The translations under genes were made by a program, and so were the position numbers. A stretch of 6,811 nucleotides of DNA from CAYQJV01 sp964417925. Lineage in GTDB: Bacteria; Hydrothermota; Tepidihabitantia; B3-TA06; CAYQJV01. Positions 1-6,608 of this stretch are shown piece by piece (within the stretch, counting starts at the first letter, position 1; every line of letters starts with the position of its first letter). The DNA is taken from the NCBI GenBank assembly GCA_964417925.1, contig CAYQJV010000059.1, positions 1-6,811 of the forward strand, read 5' to 3'. Below the pieces are notes generated by a model. It was not told the origin of the DNA. It did no database searches and worked only from the letters and a program-made list of their open reading frames with translations.

Positions 1-2
1 TT

Positions 3-38
3 TCAGTGTTTAAGATAAGATATCTCTTCATGTTTTAG
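3..38 (+). CDS. Possible C-terminal tail of an upstream gene (partial)
   Basis: One forward frame is open from the left edge to a TAG at 36-38 and reads SVFKIRYLFMF. The alternating hydrophobic pattern and terminal Phe resemble the last β-strand of an outer-membrane β-barrel. The stop overlaps the AGGAGG of the next gene, so this would be a tightly linked upstream partner of the toastrack protein. Only 11 residues are visible. Another frame also stays open briefly (to TAA at 16-18), so both the frame and the barrel idea are tentative. Confidence 0.3.
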   Translation, partial: SVFKIRYLFMF

Positions 39-48
39 GAGGTGTAAA

Positions 49-816
49 ATGCTGGTATATATGCTTTCAATCTTAACACTTTTAAACTTTTCAGGTAAGG
101 AGAGTGTAAAACTGAATGACAATGTAAAGGTGGAAATTTTCCTTGCTGGCAAACTTATGGTTGTGCCTATCCCGGGGGAAGAGCTAAGAGTCTCTTACAT
201 GGTTCCTGATAGTTTAAGTAAATTCTTTTCAATCAAAAAGGAGGATAATTTAGTAAGAATATCTTTCTCAGACAGTTTTAAAATTAAGACTCTCAAACAA
301 TTAAAACACCTCAAAGATACTGTAGAGTTTTTTATAGAGCTCCCTCAGGATGTCATTATGAACCTCGAAATTGGAGGTGGAGCCCTTAAAAGTGATATAG
401 AACTCGGCGGTTTAAGATTGAAAAAACTTATTTTGGAGTATGGTGCAGGAAAAGTTCATGTGAAATTCAGCGAACCCAATAGAATTGTAATGGACTACCT
501 CGAGGTTTCTGTAGGCGCTTCTAAAATCGAATTCTCAATGCTTGGGAACGCCAACTTTGTAAAAGGCGAGATAAACTGTGGTGCTACTTCTTTAAATATT
601 GATCTTGGTGGTAAATGGAAGGAAGAGGCAGTTTTATACATAAACTCCAGTCTTGCAAGTATAACCTTACAGGCTCCCAAGGATCTTGCCTTCAATGTGA
701 TAAAGGAAGGCATTGTAAATCCGGGATTAGGAGAAGTAAGAACAAAAAACCCGAAGTTCACCATATATTTTGAGGGTGCTTTTAATGCTTTTAATTACGA
801 GGTTTATGAAAAATAG
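49..816 (+). CDS. Secreted toastrack (DUF4097/LiaF-like) β-repeat protein
   Basis: A 255-aa protein of unknown function. The ATG is set by a strong AGGAGGTG at 37-44. Residues 1-16 (hydrophobic, ending near NFSG) look like a short signal peptide, so it is probably exported; an internal Met5 is a less likely start. From about residue 92 the chain is built of short alternating β-strands separated by Gly turns: IGGGALKSDIELGG (108-121), YGAGKVHVKF (131-140), VGASKIEFSM (155-164) and CGATSLNIDLGG (177-188). This is the pattern of toastrack/DUF4097-type putative adhesin and LiaF C-terminal domains, which form right-handed β-stacks. No catalytic motif is visible. It is convergent with the peptide operon and probably belongs to an operon entering from the left. 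The family assignment rests on pattern only. Confidence 0.6.
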   Translation: MLVYMLSILTLLNFSGKESVKLNDNVKVEIFLAGKLMVVPIPGEELRVSYMVPDSLSKFFSIKKEDNLVRISFSDSFKIKTLKQLKHLKDTVEFFIELPQDVIMNLEIGGGALKSDIELGGLRLKKLILEYGAGKVHVKFSEPNRIVMDYLEVSVGASKIEFSMLGNANFVKGEINCGATSLNIDLGGKWKEEAVLYINSSLASITLQAPKDLAFNVIKEGIVNPGLGEVRTKNPKFTIYFEGAFNAFNYEVYEK

Positions 817-824
817 TGAAAATA

Positions 825-840
825 ACTTTTTAGAAAAAGT
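825..840 (+). terminator. A/T-only hairpin after the toastrack gene
   Basis: ACTTTTT (825-831) and AAAAAGT (834-840) are perfect 7-nt inverted arms starting 8 nt after the stop codon. The stem is almost all A:T and no T-run follows, so it is a poor intrinsic terminator. It may only mark the 3' end of the transcript. Confidence 0.2.
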
Positions 841-975
841 AATTAGAATATAAAATCTTCAACTTAAGTGGTATTGTAGAAATGCTTAGGAAATGAAAAA
901 TTTTAGATTAAAATTATAGCATAATGGCTAGCTTATAAAAGCAATATTTTTTAAGCCTTAAGCTCATTGCCAAGG

Positions 976-1017
976 AAAAAGTAAAAAACGATTACCTTTA
1001 GCTATTTTTTTCTTTTT
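976..1017. terminator. Possible bidirectional A/U hairpin between convergent genes
   Basis: AAAAAGTAAAAAA (976-988) pairs with TTTTTTTCTTTTT (1005-1017) at 12 of 13 positions across a 16-nt loop. It lies 3 nt past the stop of small peptide C and gives a U-rich 3' arm in transcripts from either side. This is where a terminator shared by the two convergent operons would be expected. The lack of G:C pairs makes it weak. The rest of 817-1020 shows no gene. Confidence 0.3.
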
Positions 1018-1020
1018 TAT

Positions 1021-1140
1021 CTATTTATCTGCCTTCTTGGGAGAATTTACTTTTTCCTTTCTGCATTTCACCAGAAAACAACCACATGTCTTGGAAGCCA
1101 AGTCTTTCATATAGCTTTTTACTTTATTAATCCACTTCAT
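1021..1140 (-). CDS. Small peptide C, CGCFxxxC family (39 aa), putative RiPP precursor
   Basis: A 39-aa reading frame that starts 14 nt after the outer-membrane gene stops. AAGGAGG sits in that gap, spaced well for the ATG at 1140. It begins MKWINK, carries CGCFLVKC at residues 19-26 and ends in a Lys-rich tail. The net charge is strongly positive, with 11 Lys and 1 Arg against 3 acidic residues. The MKxIN start and CGCFxxxC core are shared with peptides A and B about 5 kb away at the head of the same operon, which makes chance coding unlikely. By analogy it is a substrate of the radical SAM enzyme, with residues 1-18 acting as leader. It differs from A and B in having a longer, more basic C-terminus and one extra residue before the core, so it may be a second product or have a different role. 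No GG-type cleavage site is visible. Confidence 0.8.
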   Translation of the reverse strand: MKWINKVKSYMKDLASKTCGCFLVKCRKEKVNSPKKADK

Positions 1141-1154
1141 GTCAGGCCTCCTTT

Positions 1155-3110
1155 TTAGTGTATTAAATTCATTAAGTCATAACCTGCCTTGATTTTAAAT
1201 ACTATTTTTTCGTAATTCGATTCCCATTTCTTGCCATTCTTGGAAAGATTTTTGGTAAATCCCAGATAAATTCCGGTTGTACTACTTATATCGTAGGAAA
1301 TAATGCCATTCAGAGCCACTTCATCGTATCCTTCTTTATATTTTTTGTAGTTTAGATAGGGTTTGAAGGTTATTGCGTAAGTTAAAGGAATTTCTCCGAA
1401 AATCTGGAAAACGCTCTTTTCTGGCATTATATCGCAATCAATAAAATCTTCTTGAAAGCCTATGTTAAATTTATTAAATGGGGAAAGATTTAATCTCAGG
1501 GCTATGTATTTTAAATCAGAACCGAAGTATTTCCCCGAGTTGAAGGATAAAGATATATTCTTCCAGCTGGAGAGGGAATAGGCAAAGGAAATAAAATTGA
1601 TATCCATCCGCGCATCCGGCAATCCTGTGTAGTTAAGAAGTGCTCTGGAGGATCCCAAAGAGAATGAAAAGGGAGCAAGTGAAACACTTATACCCGGTCC
1701 ATATTCTTCACTGATTAATTCATTGGTGTATTTGTCCTTACGAGTGGAATAGTCACCATATACGTTAATGTTAATTTTTGACAAAAGGAATTGATAATTT
1801 AAAGTAGCTGAATATCTTCTAACTCTGTCAAAATAAATCAGGTGAATTGGAGAAATAAAGGAAGAGTCTATACTCAGATAAGATAAGCTAAAGCCAAGCC
1901 CCTTGAATTCTTGCCGCCTTTTCAATTTTACATATATTATATTGGATTTTGTATCCATCCTTTTCCCCAAAAGTCCAATTATATCCATTTTCACTTCTGG
2001 GATATAGAGGTTCATATCCATTGAATATAAGTTGAAATTGCCTTGGGTGGAGGCATTAAATATGCCTAAAATAAAGTTCTTTTCAAATGAGTATGTGGCT
2101 CTGGAAAAACCAACATATTTCAGAAGGGAATCTTTCACAAAATAGCCTGCGAAGGAGAGTTTCTTTCCCCTTGTGTAAAATTTTAAACCAGCTACAGGGT
2201 ATTCAATATTTCTTGTCCTTACAAGTTCAATAGGGGTTGATATGAGATCTTTACCTTCCATAAAGAAGGGTCTTTTTTCAGGATAATTCACAGGAAGTCT
2301 TTCAAGATTTATTTGTTCTATATCAGCTTCTACATCTGAGAAATCGGGTCTATGTGTGAGATCAAGGAGTGTCCCCGAACCTTCTTTAAATCTTGCTGTG
2401 GTACCATATCTGAAAGAAAAATTATCCTTCCCTTCCCCTGAATGCCCCTTTTCTATTCTTAATTCTACTATCGGTATTAGAGAGTAAGAAGCGGATTCAA
2501 TAGAGATTTTGTTGAAGTCGAGTTTCAAAGCGGCAATTCCTTTAACCTGTTGGAAAGAAGGTAACTTTACAAGTAACTGAAGTTCTGTATTCTTTGCTAT
2601 ATATCTTTCAATTTGTATTCCCCAATCAGTTTTAGCAAAGGATATAGATTTAAAATGAATAACCAGAAGTGCATCCCAACCATACTCAGTGTTTTTGACA
2701 TCTACATGCCAATCCCCGTCCCATTCTTCCACATTACTTCCCCCTTCTGTAAGAATAAAATCCCTCTTTGTTCCCAGAGGATTAAACTGAAAACAATATG
2801 CTTCATTTCCCCTTCCCTGGGTATCTACATACACAAGGATCCAGTCATCAGCCATTATATTTTCTGAATCTCTTTTTCTAGTGGATGCCTGAATACCTTT
2901 TTGGTAATTTCTTGCAAATACATAGAGTGCATCCTGAGAGTAGCCTATCCATATGGTGGTAGATTCAGGGGGCTCAATCTCTTCATTAGGATAAACTTTT
3001 ATGAGTTTGAAACCTGGATTAACCTTTATATCTTTCATAAAACTCTGTTCATTTTTGTAGAAAGTGGGGACGATTTGAAGAGATACCAGGATGTAAAGCA
3101 ACAGATTCAT
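1155..3110 (-). CDS. DUF5916-like outer-membrane β-barrel protein with CBM9-like N-terminal domain
   Basis: A 651-aa protein predicted to sit in the outer membrane. Residues 1-17 form a short hydrophobic signal sequence. Residues about 25-200 look like the CBM9/DOMON-type β-sandwich seen at the front of DUF5916 proteins: ADDWILVYVDTQ at 87-98, FNPLGTKRDFIL at 109-120, and EEWDGDWHVDVKNTEYGWDA at 128-147. The DUF5916 hallmark follows: RPDFSDVEAD (254-263), QINLERLP (266-273) and YPEKRPFFMEG (276-286). The remainder, about 300-651, is a run of alternating amphipathic strands rich in Tyr/Phe/Ser, as in a β-barrel. The family has no firmly established biochemical role. The start overlaps the exporter's stop as ATGA, with GGAGGTG upstream, so it is translationally coupled to the exporter. 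It could be the outer-membrane step of peptide export, a receptor or an immunity factor; these are inferences from position only. Confidence 0.75.
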   Translation of the reverse strand: MNLLLYILVSLQIVPTFYKNEQSFMKDIKVNPGFKLIKVYPNEEIEPPESTTIWIGYSQDALYVFARNYQKGIQASTRKRDSENIMADDWILVYVDTQGRGNEAYCFQFNPLGTKRDFILTEGGSNVEEWDGDWHVDVKNTEYGWDALLVIHFKSISFAKTDWGIQIERYIAKNTELQLLVKLPSFQQVKGIAALKLDFNKISIESASYSLIPIVELRIEKGHSGEGKDNFSFRYGTTARFKEGSGTLLDLTHRPDFSDVEADIEQINLERLPVNYPEKRPFFMEGKDLISTPIELVRTRNIEYPVAGLKFYTRGKKLSFAGYFVKDSLLKYVGFSRATYSFEKNFILGIFNASTQGNFNLYSMDMNLYIPEVKMDIIGLLGKRMDTKSNIIYVKLKRRQEFKGLGFSLSYLSIDSSFISPIHLIYFDRVRRYSATLNYQFLLSKININVYGDYSTRKDKYTNELISEEYGPGISVSLAPFSFSLGSSRALLNYTGLPDARMDINFISFAYSLSSWKNISLSFNSGKYFGSDLKYIALRLNLSPFNKFNIGFQEDFIDCDIMPEKSVFQIFGEIPLTYAITFKPYLNYKKYKEGYDEVALNGIISYDISSTTGIYLGFTKNLSKNGKKWESNYEKIVFKIKAGYDLMNLIH

Positions 3111-4762
3111 TTATACACCTCCTGTATTTTTTTACCCAAATATATTATTTTGTTAAAATGGTTATAAAATCTTTCATTCCCGTGGAGGGTCATTATCAAG
3201 ATTTTATTTTTTGTTCTTTTGAAAATCTCATCCAGGATAGCTTCCTTTGATGGCTCATCGATGTTAGAAAGGGGTTCATCAAAAATGTAGATACCAGCAT
3301 CTTTTAAAAGTGTTCTAATAATCTGGATTTTCTGTTTCTCACCATCTGATAGGTTTATGCCCCCCCATTCTATACTCTCTTCAAGTAAATTAAATCGTTT
3401 TTTTAATTTGAACTTTTCAAAAAGATAATTAATATGTTTTCTATTAAATTGTTTTTTGGATATAAAGAGGTTCTCCTTTAAACCTCCGGGGAGTAATTGA
3501 GGAGGTTGAAAAGATGAGGAGACGTATCTTAAAAACGAATCTTTATTAATTCTATTGAAAGAGATATTGTTAATGCAGATTTCCCCCTCTTTATTCTCTA
3601 TGAATCCGTGTAATGCATGAAGAAGTGTAGTTTTACCAGAGCCATTTTCGCCAAGGATAAGGACTCTATCTCCCGGTTTTATATCCAGGTCAAGCCTGTC
3701 TATAAGTTTCCTTCCTCTGATTGAGATAGAGAGGGACTGTATTTTGAGGCTGTGTATACGGTTTATCGTTATTCCACCTTTATAGGGTGAAGGTATGGTG
3801 AGTAGTTCTTCCATGCGCTCCATAAGAGCAATGGCATTTTCTATTTCAATGATTATTTCAGAAATATTTTGAACAGGCATTATTATATAATTTGCAAGAG
3901 AGAGAAAAGCAATAAGTGAACCAATGGTTAAATTACCTCTTATTATTTCCATTGCACCAAGGGTTACTATTATTACAGGAATGAGGTCTGACAAGCTGTT
4001 GTATAAAAGTGAAAACCCCCAGCTCAGTCTTATTTGTTCTGCATTTTTCTTAAGGAATTCTCTCAAATGAGATCTAAAAGAGTTTATGATCATGGATGCT
4101 GCATTGAATATTTTTATAATTTTGTAAGCTAGAAGGTATTCATTAAGATAACCTTTGAGCTTAGCTTCTTTTTCTCGGATATGTTTGATTTTTGGTTTTA
4201 TTATTTTCCCATAGAGGGAATTCAACCCCTGGAATACAGGTATAAATAAAGCAGTAATCAACGTAAGTTTTACAGATAGTGTGAAACATGCAATAATGCC
4301 GAATATCAGTATAAGGATACTCTTTCCAAGGTGCATCGATGTATTTATCAGAGCCTCCTCAAATTCGTAGGGTTCATCAAAGATACGTGATACAAAATAA
4401 CCAGGGGAGTTTGATATAATGTAGTGATATGGGAGAGAATAATAAGTCCGCAGTAAGTCTACCCGTAATTTCTCATCTATGGAGTTCCTCATTTTAAGGG
4501 AAAGTGTTCTTGTTAAAAATGAGCTGGTTTCCCTAAGTATTATGATGAATGTAATTAAAATTCCATAGAGTAAAAGCGTTTTATAATTTCCGGTAGGTAT
4601 AACCTCATCGATGATTTTTTTGAAAAAGAAAGGAACCGGGAGTTGTAGCAGAGTTCCGATTATAAGAGTGACGAAGGCAATAAATAGAGTAATGTAGTGC
4701 CCTTTTGTGTATTTCTTTATATACTTCCAGTAAAGTTTTAAATCAAGTATATACCTTTTCAT
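3107..4762 (-). CDS. ABC exporter, fused membrane and ATPase domains, no C39 peptidase
   Basis: A 551-aa half-transporter. Residues about 20-300 form the membrane domain, with hydrophobic segments near 22-46, 62-78, 146-180, 252-272 and 276-298. The ATPase domain begins near 338: Walker A GENGSGKT at 371-378, Q-loop Gln419 (SFQPPQ), signature LSDGE at 471-475, Walker B IYIFDE at 491-496 with catalytic Glu496, and H-loop His527 (TLHGN). All catalytic elements are present; LSDGE is a mild variant of LSGGQ. It probably works as a homodimer in the inner membrane. There is no N-terminal peptidase domain, so it would export but not trim its cargo. It overlaps the maturase gene by 20 nt in another frame and has only a weak purine-rich site (AAGAAG) before its ATG, so translation probably depends on the maturase gene. 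Modified small peptides are the likely cargo, inferred from the operon. Confidence 0.9.
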   Translation of the reverse strand: MKRYILDLKLYWKYIKKYTKGHYITLFIAFVTLIIGTLLQLPVPFFFKKIIDEVIPTGNYKTLLLYGILITFIIILRETSSFLTRTLSLKMRNSIDEKLRVDLLRTYYSLPYHYIISNSPGYFVSRIFDEPYEFEEALINTSMHLGKSILILIFGIIACFTLSVKLTLITALFIPVFQGLNSLYGKIIKPKIKHIREKEAKLKGYLNEYLLAYKIIKIFNAASMIINSFRSHLREFLKKNAEQIRLSWGFSLLYNSLSDLIPVIIVTLGAMEIIRGNLTIGSLIAFLSLANYIIMPVQNISEIIIEIENAIALMERMEELLTIPSPYKGGITINRIHSLKIQSLSISIRGRKLIDRLDLDIKPGDRVLILGENGSGKTTLLHALHGFIENKEGEICINNISFNRINKDSFLRYVSSSFQPPQLLPGGLKENLFISKKQFNRKHINYLFEKFKLKKRFNLLEESIEWGGINLSDGEKQKIQIIRTLLKDAGIYIFDEPLSNIDEPSKEAILDEIFKRTKNKILIMTLHGNERFYNHFNKIIYLGKKIQEVYK

Positions 4763-6035
4763 TTTCTTCTTTTAACTCGTAAATTTTTACCAACAGTTTG
4801 TCCATTATATATTTCCACATTTCGCAGTGATTTTCACCGGTGGAAAGTTTTTTGAAGGGGCATCCTCCACCACACACTGGGAGAAATTTGCAGGTTTTAC
4901 ATTCTTCACTTAGAGGTTCCATAAGCTCCCATTTAAGAACTTCCACATGATTAAAATCATAAGTGGAAATATCTCCAACGTTGTGTTCATTTCTTCCCAC
5001 GAGGTCATAGCATTTTTTTATGTATCCATCCGCATCAATAAGATAATGAAAGGGAGTAATACCAGCGCAAAATACATAGGAAATATCCGGATATTGCTCA
5101 TAGTCAAATCCGTATTGTTTAAGCAGAGGTAAAATTACGTCTACATATACATTACCATATTCCTCTGTTGTAAAAAGATGTTTTTCCATGTGTACATTTC
5201 CCGTCACAGGCGCAAAATACAGGTCAAAATTTTCATTTGAAGCAAAAACAGATAGTATCTCAAGCAAATCTTTAAGAGAGGATATATTGGTTTTATCAAG
5301 ATTCACCCTCAGATTGATCTTAATAGGAAGTTTAGATTCCAATATTTGGCGCATATTTTGGAATATTGTGTAGAAAGTGCCTCCATGGAATCTGTGCTTC
5401 CTTCTTGAATTGTGTACGGGTGGAGGACCATCCAAAGTTATTTGAGCCCGCTCCACGTTAGCCTTTTCATAAAGTTCCTGTGCTGTATCTAGGTTGTAGA
5501 GGTAACCATTTGTAACGATTTCAGCTTTAAGAGAGATGGCCTTTTCCTTTGTAAAAGAATTTAGAGTGGCGCCTATTCTTAAAATTTTTTCTACTTCCAA
5601 GAGGGGTTCACCACCGTAATATGCCACTTCTACCTCTTCAGGTTTAAATTCATTTATTTTGTTTTTTATGAAACTTTCGGTATTTCTTAAGGTTTTTTCA
5701 TCCATAGAGATACTTTTTATTCCCTGCTCAAAGCAATAGTTGCAGCAGAAATTACAAGCAGTTGTGGGGATAATGGTGAACATTAGTTTTCGTGAATTCC
5801 ATCTCGATGCACTGAAATTACGAAGAAATCCTTTCCTTTCATCTATGCGATCAGGAAGAATGAAGCCTGCCTCCATAAATTCTTTCAATTTGATTTTATC
5901 CTTTTCCCAATTGCTTTCGTTTAAATAAAATTCCTTGTAATCAGGTTCGAGATATACGAAATTTTTGTTTAAAAGATTATATAGAAGTAGACCATCTCTG
6001 TACCTTATTTCAATGTTGTAATAATTTTTGTGCAT
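4743..6035 (-). CDS. Radical SAM/SPASM peptide maturase
   Basis: A 430-aa enzyme of the SPASM-type radical SAM group that modifies ribosomal peptides. The SAM-binding [4Fe-4S] motif is Cys94, Cys98 and Cys101 (CNFCCNYC, CX3CX2C) followed by FE, with GGEPLL at 141-146. The C-terminal SPASM domain has the full seven-Cys pattern for two more clusters: Cys323, then Gly337 four residues before Cys342, Cys379-X2-Cys382-X5-Cys388-X3-Cys392, and Cys404. Residues 1-80 (YRDGLLLYNLLNK … EAGFILPDRIDE) resemble the N-terminal region of other peptide maturases, where a leader-binding domain usually sits. The ATG at 6035 follows AGGAGGAG at a good distance. It lies 60 nt after small peptide B. The substrates are probably the CGCFxxxC peptides. 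Thioether or other Cys-based crosslinking is plausible, but the chemistry cannot be read from sequence. It is too far from the anaerobic sulfatase-maturase context to be that, as no sulfatase is present. Confidence 0.9.
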   Translation of the reverse strand: MHKNYYNIEIRYRDGLLLYNLLNKNFVYLEPDYKEFYLNESNWEKDKIKLKEFMEAGFILPDRIDERKGFLRNFSASRWNSRKLMFTIIPTTACNFCCNYCFEQGIKSISMDEKTLRNTESFIKNKINEFKPEEVEVAYYGGEPLLEVEKILRIGATLNSFTKEKAISLKAEIVTNGYLYNLDTAQELYEKANVERAQITLDGPPPVHNSRRKHRFHGGTFYTIFQNMRQILESKLPIKINLRVNLDKTNISSLKDLLEILSVFASNENFDLYFAPVTGNVHMEKHLFTTEEYGNVYVDVILPLLKQYGFDYEQYPDISYVFCAGITPFHYLIDADGYIKKCYDLVGRNEHNVGDISTYDFNHVEVLKWELMEPLSEECKTCKFLPVCGGGCPFKKLSTGENHCEMWKYIMDKLLVKIYELKEENEKVYT

Positions 6036-6095
6036 CCTCGCTCCTCCTTTTTAAGACAGTAGGGGAGGGCTTTTGGATTAATTTTTCTATGTTAA

Positions 6096-6188
6096 TTATC
6101 TTGAGTCTTTTCTACAAATTGTGAAAAAACATCCACATATTGGGGGTAGGGGTATATCAAATCCTTTTGAATTATTAATCCTCTTCAT
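6096..6188 (-). CDS. Small peptide B, CGCFxxxC family (30 aa), putative RiPP precursor
   Basis: A 30-aa frame that begins MKRINN, carries PLPPI just before CGCFFTIC (18-25) and ends RKDSR. AAGGAGAAAAAAAG precedes the ATG at 6188. It starts 21 nt after the stop of peptide A and precedes the maturase gene by 60 nt. The core Cys residues sit at exactly the same positions as in peptide A (18, 20, 25), although the sequences between are largely different. The Gly codon of the core is GGA here, GGG in A and GGT in C, so protein sequence has been conserved rather than DNA recently copied. Interpretation: a leader of about 17 residues, then a 3-Cys core modified by the adjacent radical SAM enzyme. 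No GG or other standard protease site is visible. Confidence 0.82.
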   Translation of the reverse strand: MKRINNSKGFDIPLPPICGCFFTICRKDSR

Positions 6189-6209
6189 CTTTTTTTCTCC
6201 TTTTTTTCA

Positions 6210-6311
6210 TTAGTTATCTCTCACTACTCTTTCATCACAACGAACTATAAAACACCCGCATAAGGGTAGAGAAATTCTGGTGTAAGATGTATTTCTGTTT
6301 ATGGTTTTCAT
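6210..6311 (-). CDS. Small peptide A, CGCFxxxC family (33 aa), putative RiPP precursor
   Basis: A 33-aa frame, the first gene of the operon, behind the strong site AGGAGGTG and an ATG at 6311. It begins MKTINR, has LPL just before CGCFIVRC (18-25) and ends DERVVRDN. The first residues, the hydrophobic/Pro stretch before the core and the Cys spacing match peptide B. It is the smallest-leader type of RiPP precursor, with only 17 residues before the first Cys. The likely modifying enzyme is the radical SAM/SPASM protein downstream, and export would be by the ABC transporter. The tail is less basic than in B and C. The function of the mature product (antimicrobial, signal or metal ligand) cannot be told from sequence. 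Confidence 0.82.
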   Translation of the reverse strand: MKTINRNTSYTRISLPLCGCFIVRCDERVVRDN

Positions 6312-6361
6312 ACAGCACCTCCTTTCTGTTTATCTTCCCTCCCCTACTGTTTTTCAAAGAG

Positions 6362-6391
6362 CTATAAGAAATAGTGCAAAGAATATGCCAA
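6362..6391 (-). promoter_or_regulatory. Candidate promoter of the peptide operon
   Basis: Reading the minus strand, TTGGCA (6391-6386) is followed after 18 nt by TTATAG (6367-6362), a moderate match to a housekeeping promoter. Transcription would begin near 6355, so the mRNA would start almost at the G-rich arm of the inverted repeat. The match is not strong, and other AT-rich hexamers nearby could serve. Confidence 0.3.
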
Positions 6392-6450
6392 TTTTGAATA
6401 TATTCTTATCTTATTGGAAATTAAGTAGTTCTATATATCCAACAAATTTG

Positions 6451-6557
6451 ATATGAGAAGGAGAATTCGCACATTTAAGGTTAATTCTGTTTTTTTCTTA
6501 TACTAATAAATAAAAGTCGGATGTGAAGGAAAATTCCTTCAAGTGAGATTTAATTCT
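6451..6557. repeat. Two degenerate direct repeats upstream of cas6
   Basis: Two related blocks lie 70 nt apart: ATATGAGAAGGAGAATTC … TTAATTCT (6451-6488) and ATGTGAAGGAAAATTC … TTAATTCT (6521-6557). The ends are similar and the 12-14 nt between them differ. The second copy contains the quasi-palindrome GAAGGAAAATTCCTTC (7-nt arms). They may be tandem binding sites for a regulator of one or both divergent operons. The A/T-rich composition makes some similarity expected, so this is tentative. Confidence 0.35.
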
Positions 6558-6608
6558 CTTATTTCCATGGGATTTTTTATTTAAAAATTTCCAGAATTAT
6601 TTTGCAAT

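Larger units (their letters stand above)
6056..6350. repeat. Perfect 14-bp inverted repeat flanking peptide genes A and B
   Basis: ACAGTAGGGGAGGG occurs at 6056-6069, and its exact reverse complement CCCTCCCCTACTGT at 6337-6350. The match extends to 17 positions with one mismatch (6053-6069 against 6337-6353). The G-rich blocks stand out in this AT-rich region. In the operon mRNA the upstream arm lies just before the ribosome site of peptide A and the downstream arm lies between peptide B and the maturase. The arms could pair and enclose about 266 nt holding both precursor genes. The downstream arm also contains CCTCC (6064-6068), able to pair with the maturase's GGAGG (6043-6047). Possible roles are an mRNA-processing or translation switch, paired operators, or ends of a mobile cassette. 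Confidence 0.65.

Noticed and set aside
495..764. An 89-aa minus-strand frame opposite the toastrack gene.
   Set aside because: It lies wholly within a better-supported gene with a strong ribosome site, and shows no recognisable domain.
6175..6210. An 11-aa frame starting at the TAATG that overlaps the stop of peptide A (MKKRRKKDEED).
   Set aside because: It has no ribosome site of its own, overlaps the ribosome site and start of peptide B, and is just the translation of a purine-rich stretch.
6329..6357. Minus-strand TTGAAA-17-GATAAA as a promoter for the peptide operon, with the repeat arm in its spacer.
   Set aside because: The transcript would start inside the ribosome site of peptide A, leaving too short a leader; the upstream candidate is more plausible.
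6385..6456. A 23-aa plus-strand frame in the divergent spacer (MPILNIF…).
   Set aside because: No ribosome site, no shared motif, and it overlaps the likely promoter region of the operon.
6453..6506. A 17-aa plus-strand frame starting MRRRIRTF.
   Set aside because: No ribosome site and no relation to the CGCF peptides; it falls in the degenerate repeat.
6451..6557. The paired blocks as a remnant CRISPR array next to cas6.
   Set aside because: Only two copies, imperfect, with unlike interiors and no regular spacer length; they do not look like CRISPR repeats.
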